Of a stretch of DNA of 64,000 bases, positions 8,466-17,316 are shown in pieces (the first letter of the stretch is position 1; each line of letters starts with the position of its first letter). The stretch lies in contig JADJUF010000037.1 of the NCBI GenBank assembly GCA_016717005.1, positions 372,001 to 436,000 on the forward strand. Direction: 5' to 3'. The notes under the pieces were generated by a model. That model searched no databases. It was not told where the DNA came from and worked only from the letters and a program-made list of their open reading frames with translations. Position numbers and translations under genes: made by a program. The DNA comes from Myxococcales bacterium (GTDB lineage: Bacteria > Myxococcota_A > Polyangia > Haliangiales > Haliangiaceae).

Positions 8466-9215
8466 ATGACCGACGCGGCGCGACCGGCCTACAAGCGCGT
8501 GCTCCTCAAGCTCTCGGGCGAGGCGCTGATGGGCGACCAGGGCTACGGCATCTCGCCGGAGACCATCCGGACCATCGCGACCGAGGTCGCCGAGACCGCC
8601 AAGCTCGGCGTCCAGCTGGCCGTGGTCGTCGGCGGCGGCAACATCTTCCGGGGCCTGACCGAGTCGAGCAAGGGCATGGATCGCGCCTCGGCCGACTACG
8701 TCGGCATGCTCGCGACCGTGATGAACGCGGTCTCGCTGCAGGACGCGATCGAGCGCGCCGGCGTGCCCACGCGCGTGCAGTCGGCGATCCCGATGTCGCA
8801 GCTGGCCGAGCCGTACATCCGGCGGCGCGCGATGCGCCACCTCGAGAAGGGCCGCGTCGTCATCTTCGGCGCCGGCACCGGCAACCCGTTCTTCACCACC
8901 GACACCGCCGCGGCGCTCCGGGCGATGGAGATCGGCGCCGAGATCCTGCTCAAGGCCACCAAGGTCGACGGCGTCTACGACAAGGACCCGCGCAAGCACG
9001 CCGACGCGCGCCGCTACGCGCAGGTCACGTTCACCGACGCGCTCAAGAACGATCTCGGCGTGATGGACGCGACCGCGTTCGCGCTGTGCCGCGACAACGA
9101 GATGCCGATGAACGTCTTCGACCTGACCAAGCCCGGCAACATCCAGCGGGTCGTGTGCGGCGAGGCCGTGGGCACCCGCATCGTCAAGGACGTCGAGGGC
9201 TCGCGTTTCGCGTAA
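8466..9215 (+). CDS. pyrH: UMP kinase
   Basis: Phosphorylates UMP to UDP in pyrimidine nucleotide synthesis; a cytoplasmic hexamer of the amino-acid kinase fold. The 249 residues show KRVLLKLSGEALMG at the N-terminus, VVVGGGNIFRG, the phosphate/UMP loop GAGTGNPFFTTDTAAALRA, and KATKVDGVYDKDP. Length and motifs fit bacterial PyrH. A TAAGTT box (8451-8456) lies 9 nt before the ATG, so the leader is absent or very short. frr follows after 21 bp, the usual pyrH-frr order, but rpsB-tsf lies 2.6 kb upstream instead of next door. Confidence 0.97.
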   Translation: MTDAARPAYKRVLLKLSGEALMGDQGYGISPETIRTIATEVAETAKLGVQLAVVVGGGNIFRGLTESSKGMDRASADYVGMLATVMNAVSLQDAIERAGVPTRVQSAIPMSQLAEPYIRRRAMRHLEKGRVVIFGAGTGNPFFTTDTAAALRAMEIGAEILLKATKVDGVYDKDPRKHADARRYAQVTFTDALKNDLGVMDATAFALCRDNEMPMNVFDLTKPGNIQRVVCGEAVGTRIVKDVEGSRFA

Positions 9216-9236
9216 CCTGCGCACCAGAGGGAAGCC

Positions 9237-9794
9237 ATGCTGAACGAGATCACCACCGAATCAGAAGAGGGCATGAAGAAGGCCGTCGAGGCCTTCAAGC
9301 GCGAGCTGGCCAAGGTCCGCACCGGCCGCGCGTCGCCGGCGATGCTCGACGGTGTGCGCGTCGACTACTACGGCACGCCGACGCCCGTGAACCAGGTCTC
9401 GACGGTGACGGTGGTCGACGCCCGCATGCTGTCGGTCAAGCCGTGGGAGAAGACGATGGTCGGCGCGATCGACAAGGCGATCCGCGCCAGCGATCTCGGC
9501 CTGAACCCGGTGGCCGACAACGACCTCGTGCGCGTGCCGATCCCGCCGCTCACCGCCGAGCGCCGCCGCGATCTGGTCAAGGGCATCAAGAAGACCGCCG
9601 AGGACGCCAAGGTGGCCGTGCGCGCCGCCCGGCGCGACGCGATGGACATGCTCAAGGACGCCGAGAAGGACAAGGCGATCACCGAGGACGAGAAGAAGAA
9701 CGGCGAGAAGCGGGTCCAGGACCTGACCGATCGCTACGTCGCGAGCGTCGACGAGCTCGAGAAGACCAAGGAGAAGGAGATCACCGAGCTGTGA
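9237..9794 (+). CDS. frr: Ribosome recycling factor
   Basis: Splits post-termination ribosomes together with EF-G. The 185 residues are the standard length: KVRTGRASPAMLDGVRVDYYGTPTPVNQV in the first half, LRVPIPPLTAERRRDLVK (here starting DLVRVP) in the middle, and a charged coiled helix to the end. AGAGGGAAGCC precedes ATG 9237 as ribosome binding site. It probably forms one transcript with pyrH; a lipoprotein gene starts on its stop codon (GTGA overlap). Confidence 0.97.
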   Translation: MLNEITTESEEGMKKAVEAFKRELAKVRTGRASPAMLDGVRVDYYGTPTPVNQVSTVTVVDARMLSVKPWEKTMVGAIDKAIRASDLGLNPVADNDLVRVPIPPLTAERRRDLVKGIKKTAEDAKVAVRAARRDAMDMLKDAEKDKAITEDEKKNGEKRVQDLTDRYVASVDELEKTKEKEITEL

Positions 9795-10189
9795 TCGCCG
9801 GCGCGCGCGCCGCGCTGGTCGCGGCCGCGCTGGTGGCCGCGCCGATGGCGTGCGGCGGGGCCCAGCCCCGGCCCGGCGGTGGTGGTGGTGGTGGTAGTGC
9901 GGTGGACGCGGGGCGCGCGCCGGTCGACGCCGCCGAGGCGCGGGACCCGGCCACGGTGACGCTGCTGGCGGCCCTGGCCGAGCAGCGCGACCGGGCGTGC
10001 GCGTGCGCCGATCGCGCGTGCGCCGAGGACGCCGAGGCCCTGGCCGTGCAGTGGGGCCTCGATCATCGCGAGGTCGTGCGCGCCGCCGCGCCCGGCCCGC
10101 TGGCCCAGGCCGAGGCCGAGGCGCTGCTCGACGCCGCCGAGGACTGCCTCCACCCGTGGTTCGAGGCCGGCGCGCACGACGCCCCCTGA
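9791..10189 (+). CDS. Small lipoprotein overlapping frr
   Basis: 132 residues from GTG 9791, which overlaps the frr stop as GTGA, implying translational coupling. Signal residues ARAALVAAALVAAPMAC give a lipobox with Cys18 or so, then a run of seven Gly encoded by a GGT/GGC repeat and an Asp/Ala-rich linker. The rest is a helical domain with Cys pairs (ACACADRACAEDAE, EDCLHPWFEAG), probably disulfide-bonded outside the cytoplasm. No family recognised. Coupling to frr is odd for an envelope protein and may only reflect promoter sharing. Confidence 0.65.
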   Translation: MIAGARAALVAAALVAAPMACGGAQPRPGGGGGGGSAVDAGRAPVDAAEARDPATVTLLAALAEQRDRACACADRACAEDAEALAVQWGLDHREVVRAAAPGPLAQAEAEALLDAAEDCLHPWFEAGAHDAP

Positions 10190-10323
10190 GCGCCCCGCGG
10201 CCGTCCCCGGACTCGAGTCGACCGCGACACGCCTGAACACGCCGCGGCCCCCGGCTCGAGTCGGGCGCGACGCCCGTGAGCCCGCCGCGGCCGACCCCGG
10301 CTCGACGTCGCGCGCAGCGCCCC
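10187..10323. repeat. Three degenerate tandem units starting at a stop codon
   Basis: Units of about 43-47 bp begin at 10187, 10234 and 10277. Each begins with TGA and shares CCGCGGCC and CCCGGCTCGA blocks. The first TGA is the stop codon of the lipoprotein gene. The rest of the gap to 10723 shows no gene or structure that can be supported. Confidence 0.6.
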
Positions 10324-10712
10324 TCGCGCCGACCTCCCCACCGTGGTGCATGCTGGCCGGTGGCCGCGTCGGTCACCGCGCCCCGGCCGCACATCTACGT
10401 CTCGTTCAGGCGCTGATGGCGGGCGGCCGACTCGGCGGCGGCGGCACCGACCGCGCCGTCCCCGGTCTCGCGAGCTCGGACCTCGCGCAGCGGTCGACCC
10501 ATCGCGTGGTGTCTCCAGATCCGTCATCCCGCGGCGGAGATGCCCTCCACGATTTCAGGGGGATCGGCGCCCTGAGCGCGACCCGATCCAACGCGGCGCC
10601 CGCGGGATCTGGAACGACCGCGGGCCGTGTCGGAAGACTCGACAGCGGTGTGAACCGGCGGCGACGAGGGGTGACCCAGCGTGGGCGATCGGGGCTGGAT
10701 CGAGCCTTGCGA

Positions 10713-10718
10713 TAGGCT
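10713..10718 (+). promoter_or_regulatory. -10 box TAGGCT, leaderless-type promoter
   Basis: TAGGCT ends 5 nt before ATG 10724. Confidence 0.5.
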
Positions 10719-10723
10719 CAGGC

Positions 10724-11500
10724 ATGCGCACCATCCACCTGTCCGCGGTCCTCCTCCTGGCCCTCCCCCTCCTCGGTGGCGCGAAAGGCGACGGCTGCGC
10801 GGCGAACTCGAAGTCGCCGGCGCCGGACGTGACCGGCTGGTGGGACGTGACCTACGACGACACGATCGGGGTCGAGATCAAGATCGGCGCCGCGGTCTAC
10901 ACGGCCGAGCTGGGTCCCCAAGGCGGCGTCGTCGACATCACCCACGACGGCCAGCCGTTCCGCTTCAACCTCGACTGCAGCCGCCCCGAGGTGCTGTGCC
11001 CGAGCGAGGCGTGGCCGCGCGAGATCCTCGCCGATCAGCGCGACGCGGGCCTCGAACACCGCATGTACGTGACGCTGCCGACCCAGCGCTGCACCGGCGC
11101 GCTCGAGCGGCCGGCGCCGGGCACCTGCGGCGCTGGCACCGACAACCCCGACTGCGACGACGTCTGCACCGGCGCGGTGGTCACCGAGAGCCGCGAGACC
11201 TTCGGCGTGATCGGCGAGGCCGGCGAGACCTTCCGGCTGTACCTCGGCGCTGGCATCGCCAGCAACGGCTTCAACTGCGCGGTGCTCGGCTGGTCGGTGG
11301 CCGACGCGTCCCTGCGCACGACCGGCACCCGCGGCGACGCCGACTGGAGCGCGGTCGCGATGGACGCCGGCCTGGTGACCCTGGGCTACGCCGGCGGCTG
11401 CCTGTGGGCCGGCGATCCCAACATGGACGGCCAGCTCGAGGCCCTGGTCGCGAGCGCGAGCGTGAAGTTCACGACCGGCTTCACCGCCGACCGGCGCTGA
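10724..11500 (+). CDS. Exported Cys-rich hypothetical protein
   Basis: 258 residues. Residues 1-20 (MRTIHLSAVLLLALPLLGGA) are a signal peptide; the Cys in GDGCAANS could be lipidated but the preceding residues are not a canonical lipobox. The mature part starts with a lipocalin-like strand (VTGWWDVTYDD) and contains about ten Cys, including CSRPEVLC and CGAGTDNPDCDDVC, so several disulfides are likely. No family recognised. The start is supported by the TAGGCT box 5 nt upstream. Stand-alone gene between two non-coding gaps. Confidence 0.65.
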   Translation: MRTIHLSAVLLLALPLLGGAKGDGCAANSKSPAPDVTGWWDVTYDDTIGVEIKIGAAVYTAELGPQGGVVDITHDGQPFRFNLDCSRPEVLCPSEAWPREILADQRDAGLEHRMYVTLPTQRCTGALERPAPGTCGAGTDNPDCDDVCTGAVVTESRETFGVIGEAGETFRLYLGAGIASNGFNCAVLGWSVADASLRTTGTRGDADWSAVAMDAGLVTLGYAGGCLWAGDPNMDGQLEALVASASVKFTTGFTADRR

Positions 11501-11777
11501 CGACGACGACCGCGCGCCGCGCCACCACCTGGTCGCTGCCGGAGATCATCGACTTCCTCGACGCGCGCCGGGCCCGCACGCCGTTCGCCGCGCAGTGCAC
11601 GCGCCCGGCCGCGAGCCAGTGCCGCGGCACGCCGATCTGACGCGGAGCGGCGACGGCGACCGCCGCTGACGCCGCTCGACCAGCGGCGCGGGCCCCGCGG
11701 CGTCGCGCTCGGCGCGGGGTTCGGGCATCATGCCCGCAGGGACGAACGACGCGATCGCGTCGCCCGCGAGGTCGACC

Positions 11778-12911
11778 ATGGGTGCAGTGCAGCTGACGGT
11801 GTCCGCGCGCTCCGACGTCGGGCGGGTGCGCACGAAGAACGAGGACGCGTTCTCGGTCGCCGACCTCGACGACGGCGCCCGGCTCGAGAGCGGCCCGGCC
11901 CCGCGCTCGTTCGACGTCCGCGCGCGCGGCATCCTGCTGGTGGTGTCCGACGGGATGGGCGGCCACGCCGCCGGCGAGGTCGCCAGCGCGATGGTCGTCG
12001 ACTCGCTGCGGCGGTCGCTCGAGGTCCCGGGCCTGGACACCTCGAGCATGCAGCGCCTGATCGACAACGCGGTGAAGCGCGCCAACACCGACGTCTTCGA
12101 AGCGGCGCGCGCGACCCGCAAGGCCGGCATGGGCGCGACCTTGACCGCGGTGCTGGTCCACCACCACGAGGCCTACGTCGCCGGGGTCGGGGACTCGCGG
12201 GCCTACATCTTGCGGCAGGGTCGGCTGCGGCAGATCACGAAGGACCAGAGCTTCGTCCAGCTGCTGGTCGACGCCGGCGCGCTGACGCTCGAGGAGGCCA
12301 AGCTCTCCAACCAGAAGAACCTCATCCTCCAGGGCATGGGCCTGAAGGACGACGTCCAGGTCTCGATCGGGCGTCTGCAGCTGCGGCGCGGCGACCGGCT
12401 GCTCCTGTGCTCCGACGGGCTGTCGAACCTGGTGTCCGACGACGAGCTGCGCGCGGTCCTGATCAGCGAGCGCGACCTGGCGGCGGCGTGCGAGCGGACC
12501 ATCGAGCTGGCCAACTCGCGCGGCGGCGACGACAACATCACCGCGATCGTCGCCGCGCTCGACGGCGAGGGCCTGCCGCTGCCGACGACGACCGAGACCC
12601 TGACCCAGACCTTCGAGATCCTGCAGGCCTACGACCCCGGAGGCCCCGCGGCGCGCCCGCGGCCCGACGCGCCGGCAGCGTCGCCCGCGGCAGCAGCGCC
12701 CGCGGCAGCAACGCCCGCGGCAGCAACGCCCGCGGCAGCAGCGCCCGCAGCAGCGGCGCCCGCAGCAGCGGCGCCCGCAGCGGCGGCGCCCGCGCCCGCC
12801 GCCGGCACACCCGCCGGAGCGACCAGGCCGCCACGACGGTCCTGGCTGCCCTACCTCCTGATCGCGCTCGTGGTGCTGGGCGCCGGCGTCGCGTTCGCGC
12901 TCCTGCGCTGA
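11778..12911 (+). CDS. Membrane-anchored PP2C-type Ser/Thr phosphatase
   Basis: Removes phosphate from Ser/Thr of proteins, the counterpart of Hanks-type kinases. The 377 residues hold a PP2C domain (about 1-245) with all metal/phosphate motifs: RTKNEDAF, VSDGMGGHAAGE, GMGATLTAV, VGDSRAYI, CSDGLSNL and GGDDNITAIV. A linker of about 75 residues made of repeated Pro-Ala-Ala units (15-bp DNA repeats, about 12660-12800) leads to one C-terminal transmembrane helix (LPYLLIALVVLGAGVAFALL). The catalytic domain therefore faces the cytoplasm on a flexible tether. ATG 11778 has a GAGGT ribosome binding site; an upstream ATG at 11730 is possible. The window's kinase gene lies 46 kb away. Confidence 0.9.
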   Translation: MGAVQLTVSARSDVGRVRTKNEDAFSVADLDDGARLESGPAPRSFDVRARGILLVVSDGMGGHAAGEVASAMVVDSLRRSLEVPGLDTSSMQRLIDNAVKRANTDVFEAARATRKAGMGATLTAVLVHHHEAYVAGVGDSRAYILRQGRLRQITKDQSFVQLLVDAGALTLEEAKLSNQKNLILQGMGLKDDVQVSIGRLQLRRGDRLLLCSDGLSNLVSDDELRAVLISERDLAAACERTIELANSRGGDDNITAIVAALDGEGLPLPTTTETLTQTFEILQAYDPGGPAARPRPDAPAASPAAAAPAAATPAAATPAAAAPAAAAPAAAAPAAAAPAPAAGTPAGATRPPRRSWLPYLLIALVVLGAGVAFALLR

Positions 12912-12931
12912 CGCGCCCGCCCCGGTCGCGC

Positions 12932-12937
12932 TACCGT
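12932..12937 (+). promoter_or_regulatory. -10 box TACCGT, leaderless-type promoter
   Basis: TACCGT ends 5 nt before GTG 12943, only 20 bp after the phosphatase stop. The hydrolase probably has its own promoter. Confidence 0.5.
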
Positions 12938-12942
12938 GCGGC

Positions 12943-13824
12943 GTGACCGCCGTCGTTCGATCGATCACCGCCGCGGACGGCGAGCCGCTGTCGTTCGCGG
13001 TCCACGGGACCGCGGGCGCGACGCCGATGCTGACCGCCCACGGGCTGGTGTCGTCGAGCCAGCACTGGCAGGCGTTCGTGCCGCACTTCGCCGCGACCCG
13101 GCCGGTCGTGACCTGGGACTACCGCGGGCACGGCGGCCTGCCGGCGCCGCGCGCGCCCGCGACGATCAGCGTCGCGCAGTTCGCCGACGACGGCGCCGCG
13201 GTGTGGCGGGCCGCGGCCGCGCCGCCGGCGGTGGTGGTCGGGCTCAGCTTCGGCGTGCAGGTCGCGCTCGAGCTGTGGCGCCAGCACCCCGAGGCGGTGC
13301 GCGCGCTGGTGCTCATCTGCGGCACGCCCGGGCACCCGCTCGATCGGGTGTCGGCGTCCCCGCGGCTGCGGCGCACCGCGGCCCAGGCGATGCGGTGGCT
13401 CGGCGCGCGCCCGGCGCTGGCGGGTCGGCTGCTGGCGCCGCTGCGGAGCGGGGCCGGCGTCCGGGTGGCGCGCGAGCTGGCCTACCTGTCGGGCGGCGCC
13501 CACCGCGCGCAGTGCCCGGTCGAGGTGCTCGAGGGACTGTTCGCCCACGTCGCCGCGCTGGCGCCGGCGGTGGTCGGCGAGGTCACCGCGGCCTACTTCG
13601 AGCACAGCGCCGCCGACGTGCTGACGTCGATCACCGTGCCGACGTTGATCATCGCCGGCGATCGCGATCAGCTCACGCCGGTCGCCACCGCCGAGCGCAT
13701 GCAGCGCGCGATCCCCGGCAGCCGGCTCGTCGTGTTCCCCGGCCACAGCCACCTGGTCCAGGTCGAGCGGCCGGCCGACGTGCACGCGACGATCGACGCG
13801 TTCCTCGCCGACCACCGGCTGTGA
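12943..13824 (+). CDS. Alpha/beta hydrolase
   Basis: A 293-residue cytoplasmic hydrolase of the alpha/beta fold. Visible elements are the oxyanion region TAHGLVSSSQHW, WDYRGHG, the nucleophile elbow VVGLSFG (Ser102), the acid in IIAGDRDQLTP and the base in PGHSHLVQVE. The layout resembles esterases and 3-oxoadipate enol-lactonase-like proteins, but substrate cannot be inferred. GTG 12943 follows a TACCGT box by 5 nt. No partner genes nearby. Confidence 0.85.
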   Translation: MTAVVRSITAADGEPLSFAVHGTAGATPMLTAHGLVSSSQHWQAFVPHFAATRPVVTWDYRGHGGLPAPRAPATISVAQFADDGAAVWRAAAAPPAVVVGLSFGVQVALELWRQHPEAVRALVLICGTPGHPLDRVSASPRLRRTAAQAMRWLGARPALAGRLLAPLRSGAGVRVARELAYLSGGAHRAQCPVEVLEGLFAHVAALAPAVVGEVTAAYFEHSAADVLTSITVPTLIIAGDRDQLTPVATAERMQRAIPGSRLVVFPGHSHLVQVERPADVHATIDAFLADHRL

Positions 13825-13976
13825 CCGGGCACCGCTGACGGCGACGCCCGCCTCGATCCGGCCGCGCGCCGCCGCGGCGCCTCGCCCGGACGGTGCGCGT
13901 CGACGTGCGCCTCGATGCGGCGCCGCGAGCCCGGCCGCGGCTTGCCAAGCGGCGGCCGGGCGCCGAAGCTCGCGCG

Positions 13977-15974
13977 ATGGGCACGTCCACGCGGTTCGCG
14001 ATCCTGGTGGCGGTAGCGGCGGCGTGCGGCAAGGGCGGCAAGCCGGCCGCGCGCGCGCACGGCGACGACGCGGCCGTGGCGACGGTGGCCACGCTCGATG
14101 CCCCCGCCGCGACGGCCGACGCCGGCGAGGCCGCGGTGCCGGCGGTCGACACGACGACCGGCGCGTCGCCGACGTGGCAGGCCGGGCCGCCGGTGGTGGT
14201 CGGCGACACCGTCGATGGCGCCGCGCTGCGCGCCGCCAACCGCGCGCGCGTGGCCGCGGACACGTCCCCGGTGACGATCCTGCGCGGCGGCACCGCCCTC
14301 GAGCTGGGCCAGCGGCTGTGCGAGGCGGTCGTGCCCAAGCGGCCGGCGGCGACGCCGGTCTTGCTCAAGCCCAACATCGGCGGCTTCGACTGGTTCAAGA
14401 ACCCCAAGAGCAACAACGGCGACAACGGCGTCGCCGGGCGCACCACCGATCCCGAGTTCGTGCGCGGCGTGATCCGCTGCCTCAAGGCCCGCGGCCACAC
14501 CGCGATCACCGTCGCCGACGGTTTCGGCGCGCAGCCGGCCGACTGGGACCGCCTGATCAAGGTGTCGGGCTACCAGGCGATGTGCGCCGACGAGGGCGTG
14601 CCGCTGGTCGCGCTCGACGACGACGGCCGGTTCGACGTCGAGGGCACCCAGCCGGGCAAGCCGCTGGGCCTCTCCGGCATGGAGCGCACCCGGGTGCCGA
14701 CGTTGCTCGTGCCCAAGCTGGTCGCCGAGCACCTCGACCACGGGCTGTTCCTGTCGCTGCCGAAGCTCAAGACCCACCGGTTCGCGGTGTTCTCGGTCGC
14801 GATCAAGTCGCTGCAGGGCGCCGCGATGTACAGCGACGCCGCGCCGGCCTATCGCCAGAAGTGGCGCACCCACAAGGAGGTCGGCGCCGCGATCGACCTG
14901 GTGAAGAAGGGCGATCCCAAGGCCCGCGCGGTCTACGTCGCCGCGCTCGAGAAGTTCGCCGAGCGCATGGTCGACGTGTTCGAGGTCGAGACCCCGCACG
15001 TGATCCTCGCCGAGGGCGCGCCGGCGATGAGCGGCGACGGCTTCCAGGTGCTGTTGCCGTCGGCCGAGATGGTCGCGATCGGCGGCACCAACCCGATCCT
15101 GGTCGATCGCGTCGCCGCCGAGTTCCTGGGCCTGTGGGATCACGCCGGCCTCGCCGCGGAGCTGGGCGGCCACCGCACCTCGCCGCTGCTCGAGGTCGCG
15201 GCCCGGCGGTTCGGCGTCGACCTCGCCCACCCGGCGGTCACCGGCGACGGCGCGGCGTTGCTCGCGACGCGGCGCCCGGCGCGGTTCTACGCGATGGCCG
15301 GCTTCGTGATCGACGACGTCGCCGCGGCCGAGGACCGGCGCGTGCACGCCGCCCACGTCGCCGACGCCGACGTGCCGACGATGGACGGCGCGATCGAGCC
15401 GATCTGGGATCGCGCGCCGCCGATCGCGTTCGCGACCGACTGGATGGGCGCCGCGACGCCGCACCGCTCGACGGTGCGCCTGCTGTGGTCGAGCAAGGGG
15501 CTGCACGTCCTGTGGCAGGTCGAGGGCGCCGGGCTCGCCACCGACACGACCCGGCCGATCGACGTCGAGCGCGAGGGCCTGTACCGCGAGGACTGCGTCG
15601 AGCTGTTCATCGCGCCCGATCCCACGCTGCCGCGGCGGTACTTCGAGATCGAGGTCGGGCCCCACGGGCACTGGTTCGACATCGCGGTCGACCGCACCGG
15701 CCGCAAGGGCGTGAAGAAGGAGGACACCGCGTGGTCGGGCGCGCTGACGATCGGCACGACCCGCGACGCCGCCGCCCGCACCGCGACGATCGAGTTCACG
15801 ATCGCCGCGCCCGAGCTGCTCGCGGCGCTGGTCGCGGGCGCGGTGCTGCCGCTCGGCCTCGACCGCATGGAGGGCGGCAAGCCGCGCCGCTACCTGATGG
15901 CGTTCCCGGGCCGCACGCCCAAGCCCAGCTTCCACGCGCCGACCGGGTTCGGCGAGCTGGTGCTCGACGAGTAG
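13977..15974 (+). CDS. DUF362 lipoprotein with C-terminal CBM9-like domain
   Basis: 665 residues from ATG 13977. Residues 1-17 are a lipoprotein signal (AVAAACGKGG), followed by an Ala/Asp linker to about 75. The middle (about 95-440) matches the DUF362 pattern: VLLKPNIGGFDWFKN, the Ser/Thr/Asn-rich loop, TVADGFGAQP, LPKLKTHRFAVFSVAIKSLQGA and a region on ILVDRVAAEFLG. The last ~200 residues form a beta-sandwich resembling carbohydrate-binding family 9 / DOMON (VRLLWSSKGLHVLWQV, EDCVELFIAPDP, YFEIEVGPHGHWFD). DUF362 proteins are usually cytosolic or ferredoxin-fused; a lipidated form joined to a sugar- or redox-binding sandwich is unusual. Function unknown. Confidence 0.8.
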   Translation: MGTSTRFAILVAVAAACGKGGKPAARAHGDDAAVATVATLDAPAATADAGEAAVPAVDTTTGASPTWQAGPPVVVGDTVDGAALRAANRARVAADTSPVTILRGGTALELGQRLCEAVVPKRPAATPVLLKPNIGGFDWFKNPKSNNGDNGVAGRTTDPEFVRGVIRCLKARGHTAITVADGFGAQPADWDRLIKVSGYQAMCADEGVPLVALDDDGRFDVEGTQPGKPLGLSGMERTRVPTLLVPKLVAEHLDHGLFLSLPKLKTHRFAVFSVAIKSLQGAAMYSDAAPAYRQKWRTHKEVGAAIDLVKKGDPKARAVYVAALEKFAERMVDVFEVETPHVILAEGAPAMSGDGFQVLLPSAEMVAIGGTNPILVDRVAAEFLGLWDHAGLAAELGGHRTSPLLEVAARRFGVDLAHPAVTGDGAALLATRRPARFYAMAGFVIDDVAAAEDRRVHAAHVADADVPTMDGAIEPIWDRAPPIAFATDWMGAATPHRSTVRLLWSSKGLHVLWQVEGAGLATDTTRPIDVEREGLYREDCVELFIAPDPTLPRRYFEIEVGPHGHWFDIAVDRTGRKGVKKEDTAWSGALTIGTTRDAAARTATIEFTIAAPELLAALVAGAVLPLGLDRMEGGKPRRYLMAFPGRTPKPSFHAPTGFGELVLDE

Positions 15975-16110
15975 CGACCGACCGCGACCGACCGCGCCGA
16001 CCGCGCCGACCGCGCCGACCGCGCCGACCCGCGCCGACCGGCTTCGGCGAGCGGGTGCCCGACGAGTAGCGACCGACCGCGCCGACCGCGCGGACCGCGC
16101 CGACCGCGCC
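15935..16110. repeat. Duplicated gene 3' end plus GACCGCGCC low-complexity run
   Basis: The last codons and stop of the DUF362 gene (PTGFGELVLDE, TAG 15972) recur 95 bp downstream as PTGFGERVPDE with TAG 16067, both followed by GCGACCGACCGCG. Between and after them lie runs of GACCGCGCC. A stop-spanning duplication followed by divergence. Confidence 0.75.
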
Positions 16111-16199
16111 GACCCGCGCTGACCCGCGACGGGGCTCGGTCGATTTCGGTGCGCCGGTCGGGGCCACGCCGCGTTCTCGGGGAAACCCAAGGAGATCCC

Positions 16200-16544
16200 G
16201 TGAACGCGAAGATGAAGAGGCTCTACAACGTGCTGGTGGTGGGTGGCGCGCTCGCCGCCGCGGCCTGCGACCACCCGGCCCAGCGCTCGACCGCCACACC
16301 CGCCGACGCCAGCGCGGCGACGCAGCCCGCGAGCGCCGCAGCCCAACCCGCGCCGACCACGACCGCAGCGGCGGCGCCCGCGCCGACGACGCCGGTCCAC
16401 GTCAACCGCGACCAGCCCGACGTCAGGCCCGCGCCCTCGACCGCGGCGGCGACGCCCGCGCCCGACGCCACCACGCCCGCGCCCCGCCCGGCGCCCGCGC
16501 CCGACCCGGCGGCCGGCGGGGTCCGCGGCTGGTTCGGAGGCTGA
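16200..16544 (+). CDS. Ala/Pro/Thr-rich lipoprotein
   Basis: 114 residues from GTG 16200, with AAGGAG placed 5 nt upstream. The signal LYNVLVVGGALAAAAC gives a lipobox with Cys26 or nearby; the rest is almost only Ala, Pro and Thr with a short HVNRDQPDVRP island and ends GVRGWFGG. It is probably an envelope tether or spacer rather than an enzyme. Its stop is 4 bp before the next start, so it forms an operon with the ferritin-like protein. Confidence 0.6.
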   Translation: MNAKMKRLYNVLVVGGALAAAACDHPAQRSTATPADASAATQPASAAAQPAPTTTAAAAPAPTTPVHVNRDQPDVRPAPSTAAATPAPDATTPAPRPAPAPDPAAGGVRGWFGG

Positions 16545-16548
16545 GGTC

Positions 16549-17268
16549 GTGGACGCGATCACCCGCGCCGAGCTGGGCCGGCGGTGGGCGTCCCGGGCCA
16601 CGGTCGAGTGGTCGGCGGCGCACCGGTTCGAGCGGCTCGCGGCCCGCATGACCACGGCCGGCTGCGCGCCGGCGCTGACCGCGATCGCGCGCACGGCGGT
16701 CCGGCAGGAGCACGCCCACGTCGAGCTGTGCGCGACGATCGCCGCGCGCTTCGGCGCGGCCTGGGCGCCGCCCGACGACGCGGTGACCGAGGTCGCGCCG
16801 GCGGCGTGGCCGCACCACGCGCGCGTGCTCTACGAGGTGGTCGCGTTCTGCTGCGTGACCGAGACCTCGAACACCGCGCTGGTCGCCGGCGGCCTCGACG
16901 CCATCGACGATCCGCCGATCGAGCGCGCGGCCCGGCGGATCCTCGCCGACGAGGTCCAGCACAGCCGCCTGGGCTGGCAGTTCCTGGCCACCCACCCGCT
17001 CGACCGCGCCCAGGCCGCGGGCGTGGCGGTCCACCTGCCGGCGATGCTGGCCGGCGCGGTCGCGGTCGAGCAGTTCGGCCCGCACGCCCGGGTCGGCGAC
17101 GAGGCCACGATGGCGCGGTTCGGCTCGTCGCCGATCGTCGACCGCCGGGCCGCGTTCCTCGACGGCATGCGCGCCGTGCTCCTGCCGGGGCTGGCCGGCG
17201 CCGGCGTCGACGTGACCCCGGGCGCGGCCTTCCTCGACGGGCTGGAGGCCCGAGCGCGCGCGGCGTGA
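16549..17268 (+). CDS. Ferritin-like four-helix protein
   Basis: 239 residues from GTG 16549. The helices carry ferritin-like metal motifs: RQEHAHVELC in one helix and DEVQHSRLGWQF (ExxH) in a later one, with VTETSNTAL between. This matches the diiron ferritin-like families found in many Myxococcota, whose roles (iron handling, peroxide defence or long-chain metabolism) are not settled. No signal peptide is visible, although the upstream gene is a lipoprotein. The start is chosen because it lies 4 bp after the preceding stop and gives a clean first helix. Confidence 0.65.
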   Translation: MDAITRAELGRRWASRATVEWSAAHRFERLAARMTTAGCAPALTAIARTAVRQEHAHVELCATIAARFGAAWAPPDDAVTEVAPAAWPHHARVLYEVVAFCCVTETSNTALVAGGLDAIDDPPIERAARRILADEVQHSRLGWQFLATHPLDRAQAAGVAVHLPAMLAGAVAVEQFGPHARVGDEATMARFGSSPIVDRRAAFLDGMRAVLLPGLAGAGVDVTPGAAFLDGLEARARAA

Positions 17269-17303
17269 CCGCCGGTGGTAGCGCACGGCGTGACCGGGGG
17301 TGC

Positions 17304-17309
17304 TAGGGT
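17304..17309 (+). promoter_or_regulatory. -10 box TAGGGT, leaderless-type promoter
   Basis: TAGGGT ends 7 nt before ATG 17317 and supports that start for the methyltransferase over a later ATG at 17497. Confidence 0.45.
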
Positions 17310-17316
17310 GCGCGCC

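Noticed and set aside
11504..11640. Short frame after the exported Cys-rich protein (SLPEIIDFLDARRARTPFAAQC)
   Set aside because: It looks protein-like but has no start codon, ribosome binding site or family match; it could be a remnant.
13668..16694. A 1008-codon minus-strand open frame opposite the DUF362 lipoprotein gene
   Set aside because: It is an Arg/Ala/Gly/His-rich mirror frame caused by very high GC content; the plus-strand frame has clear domains.
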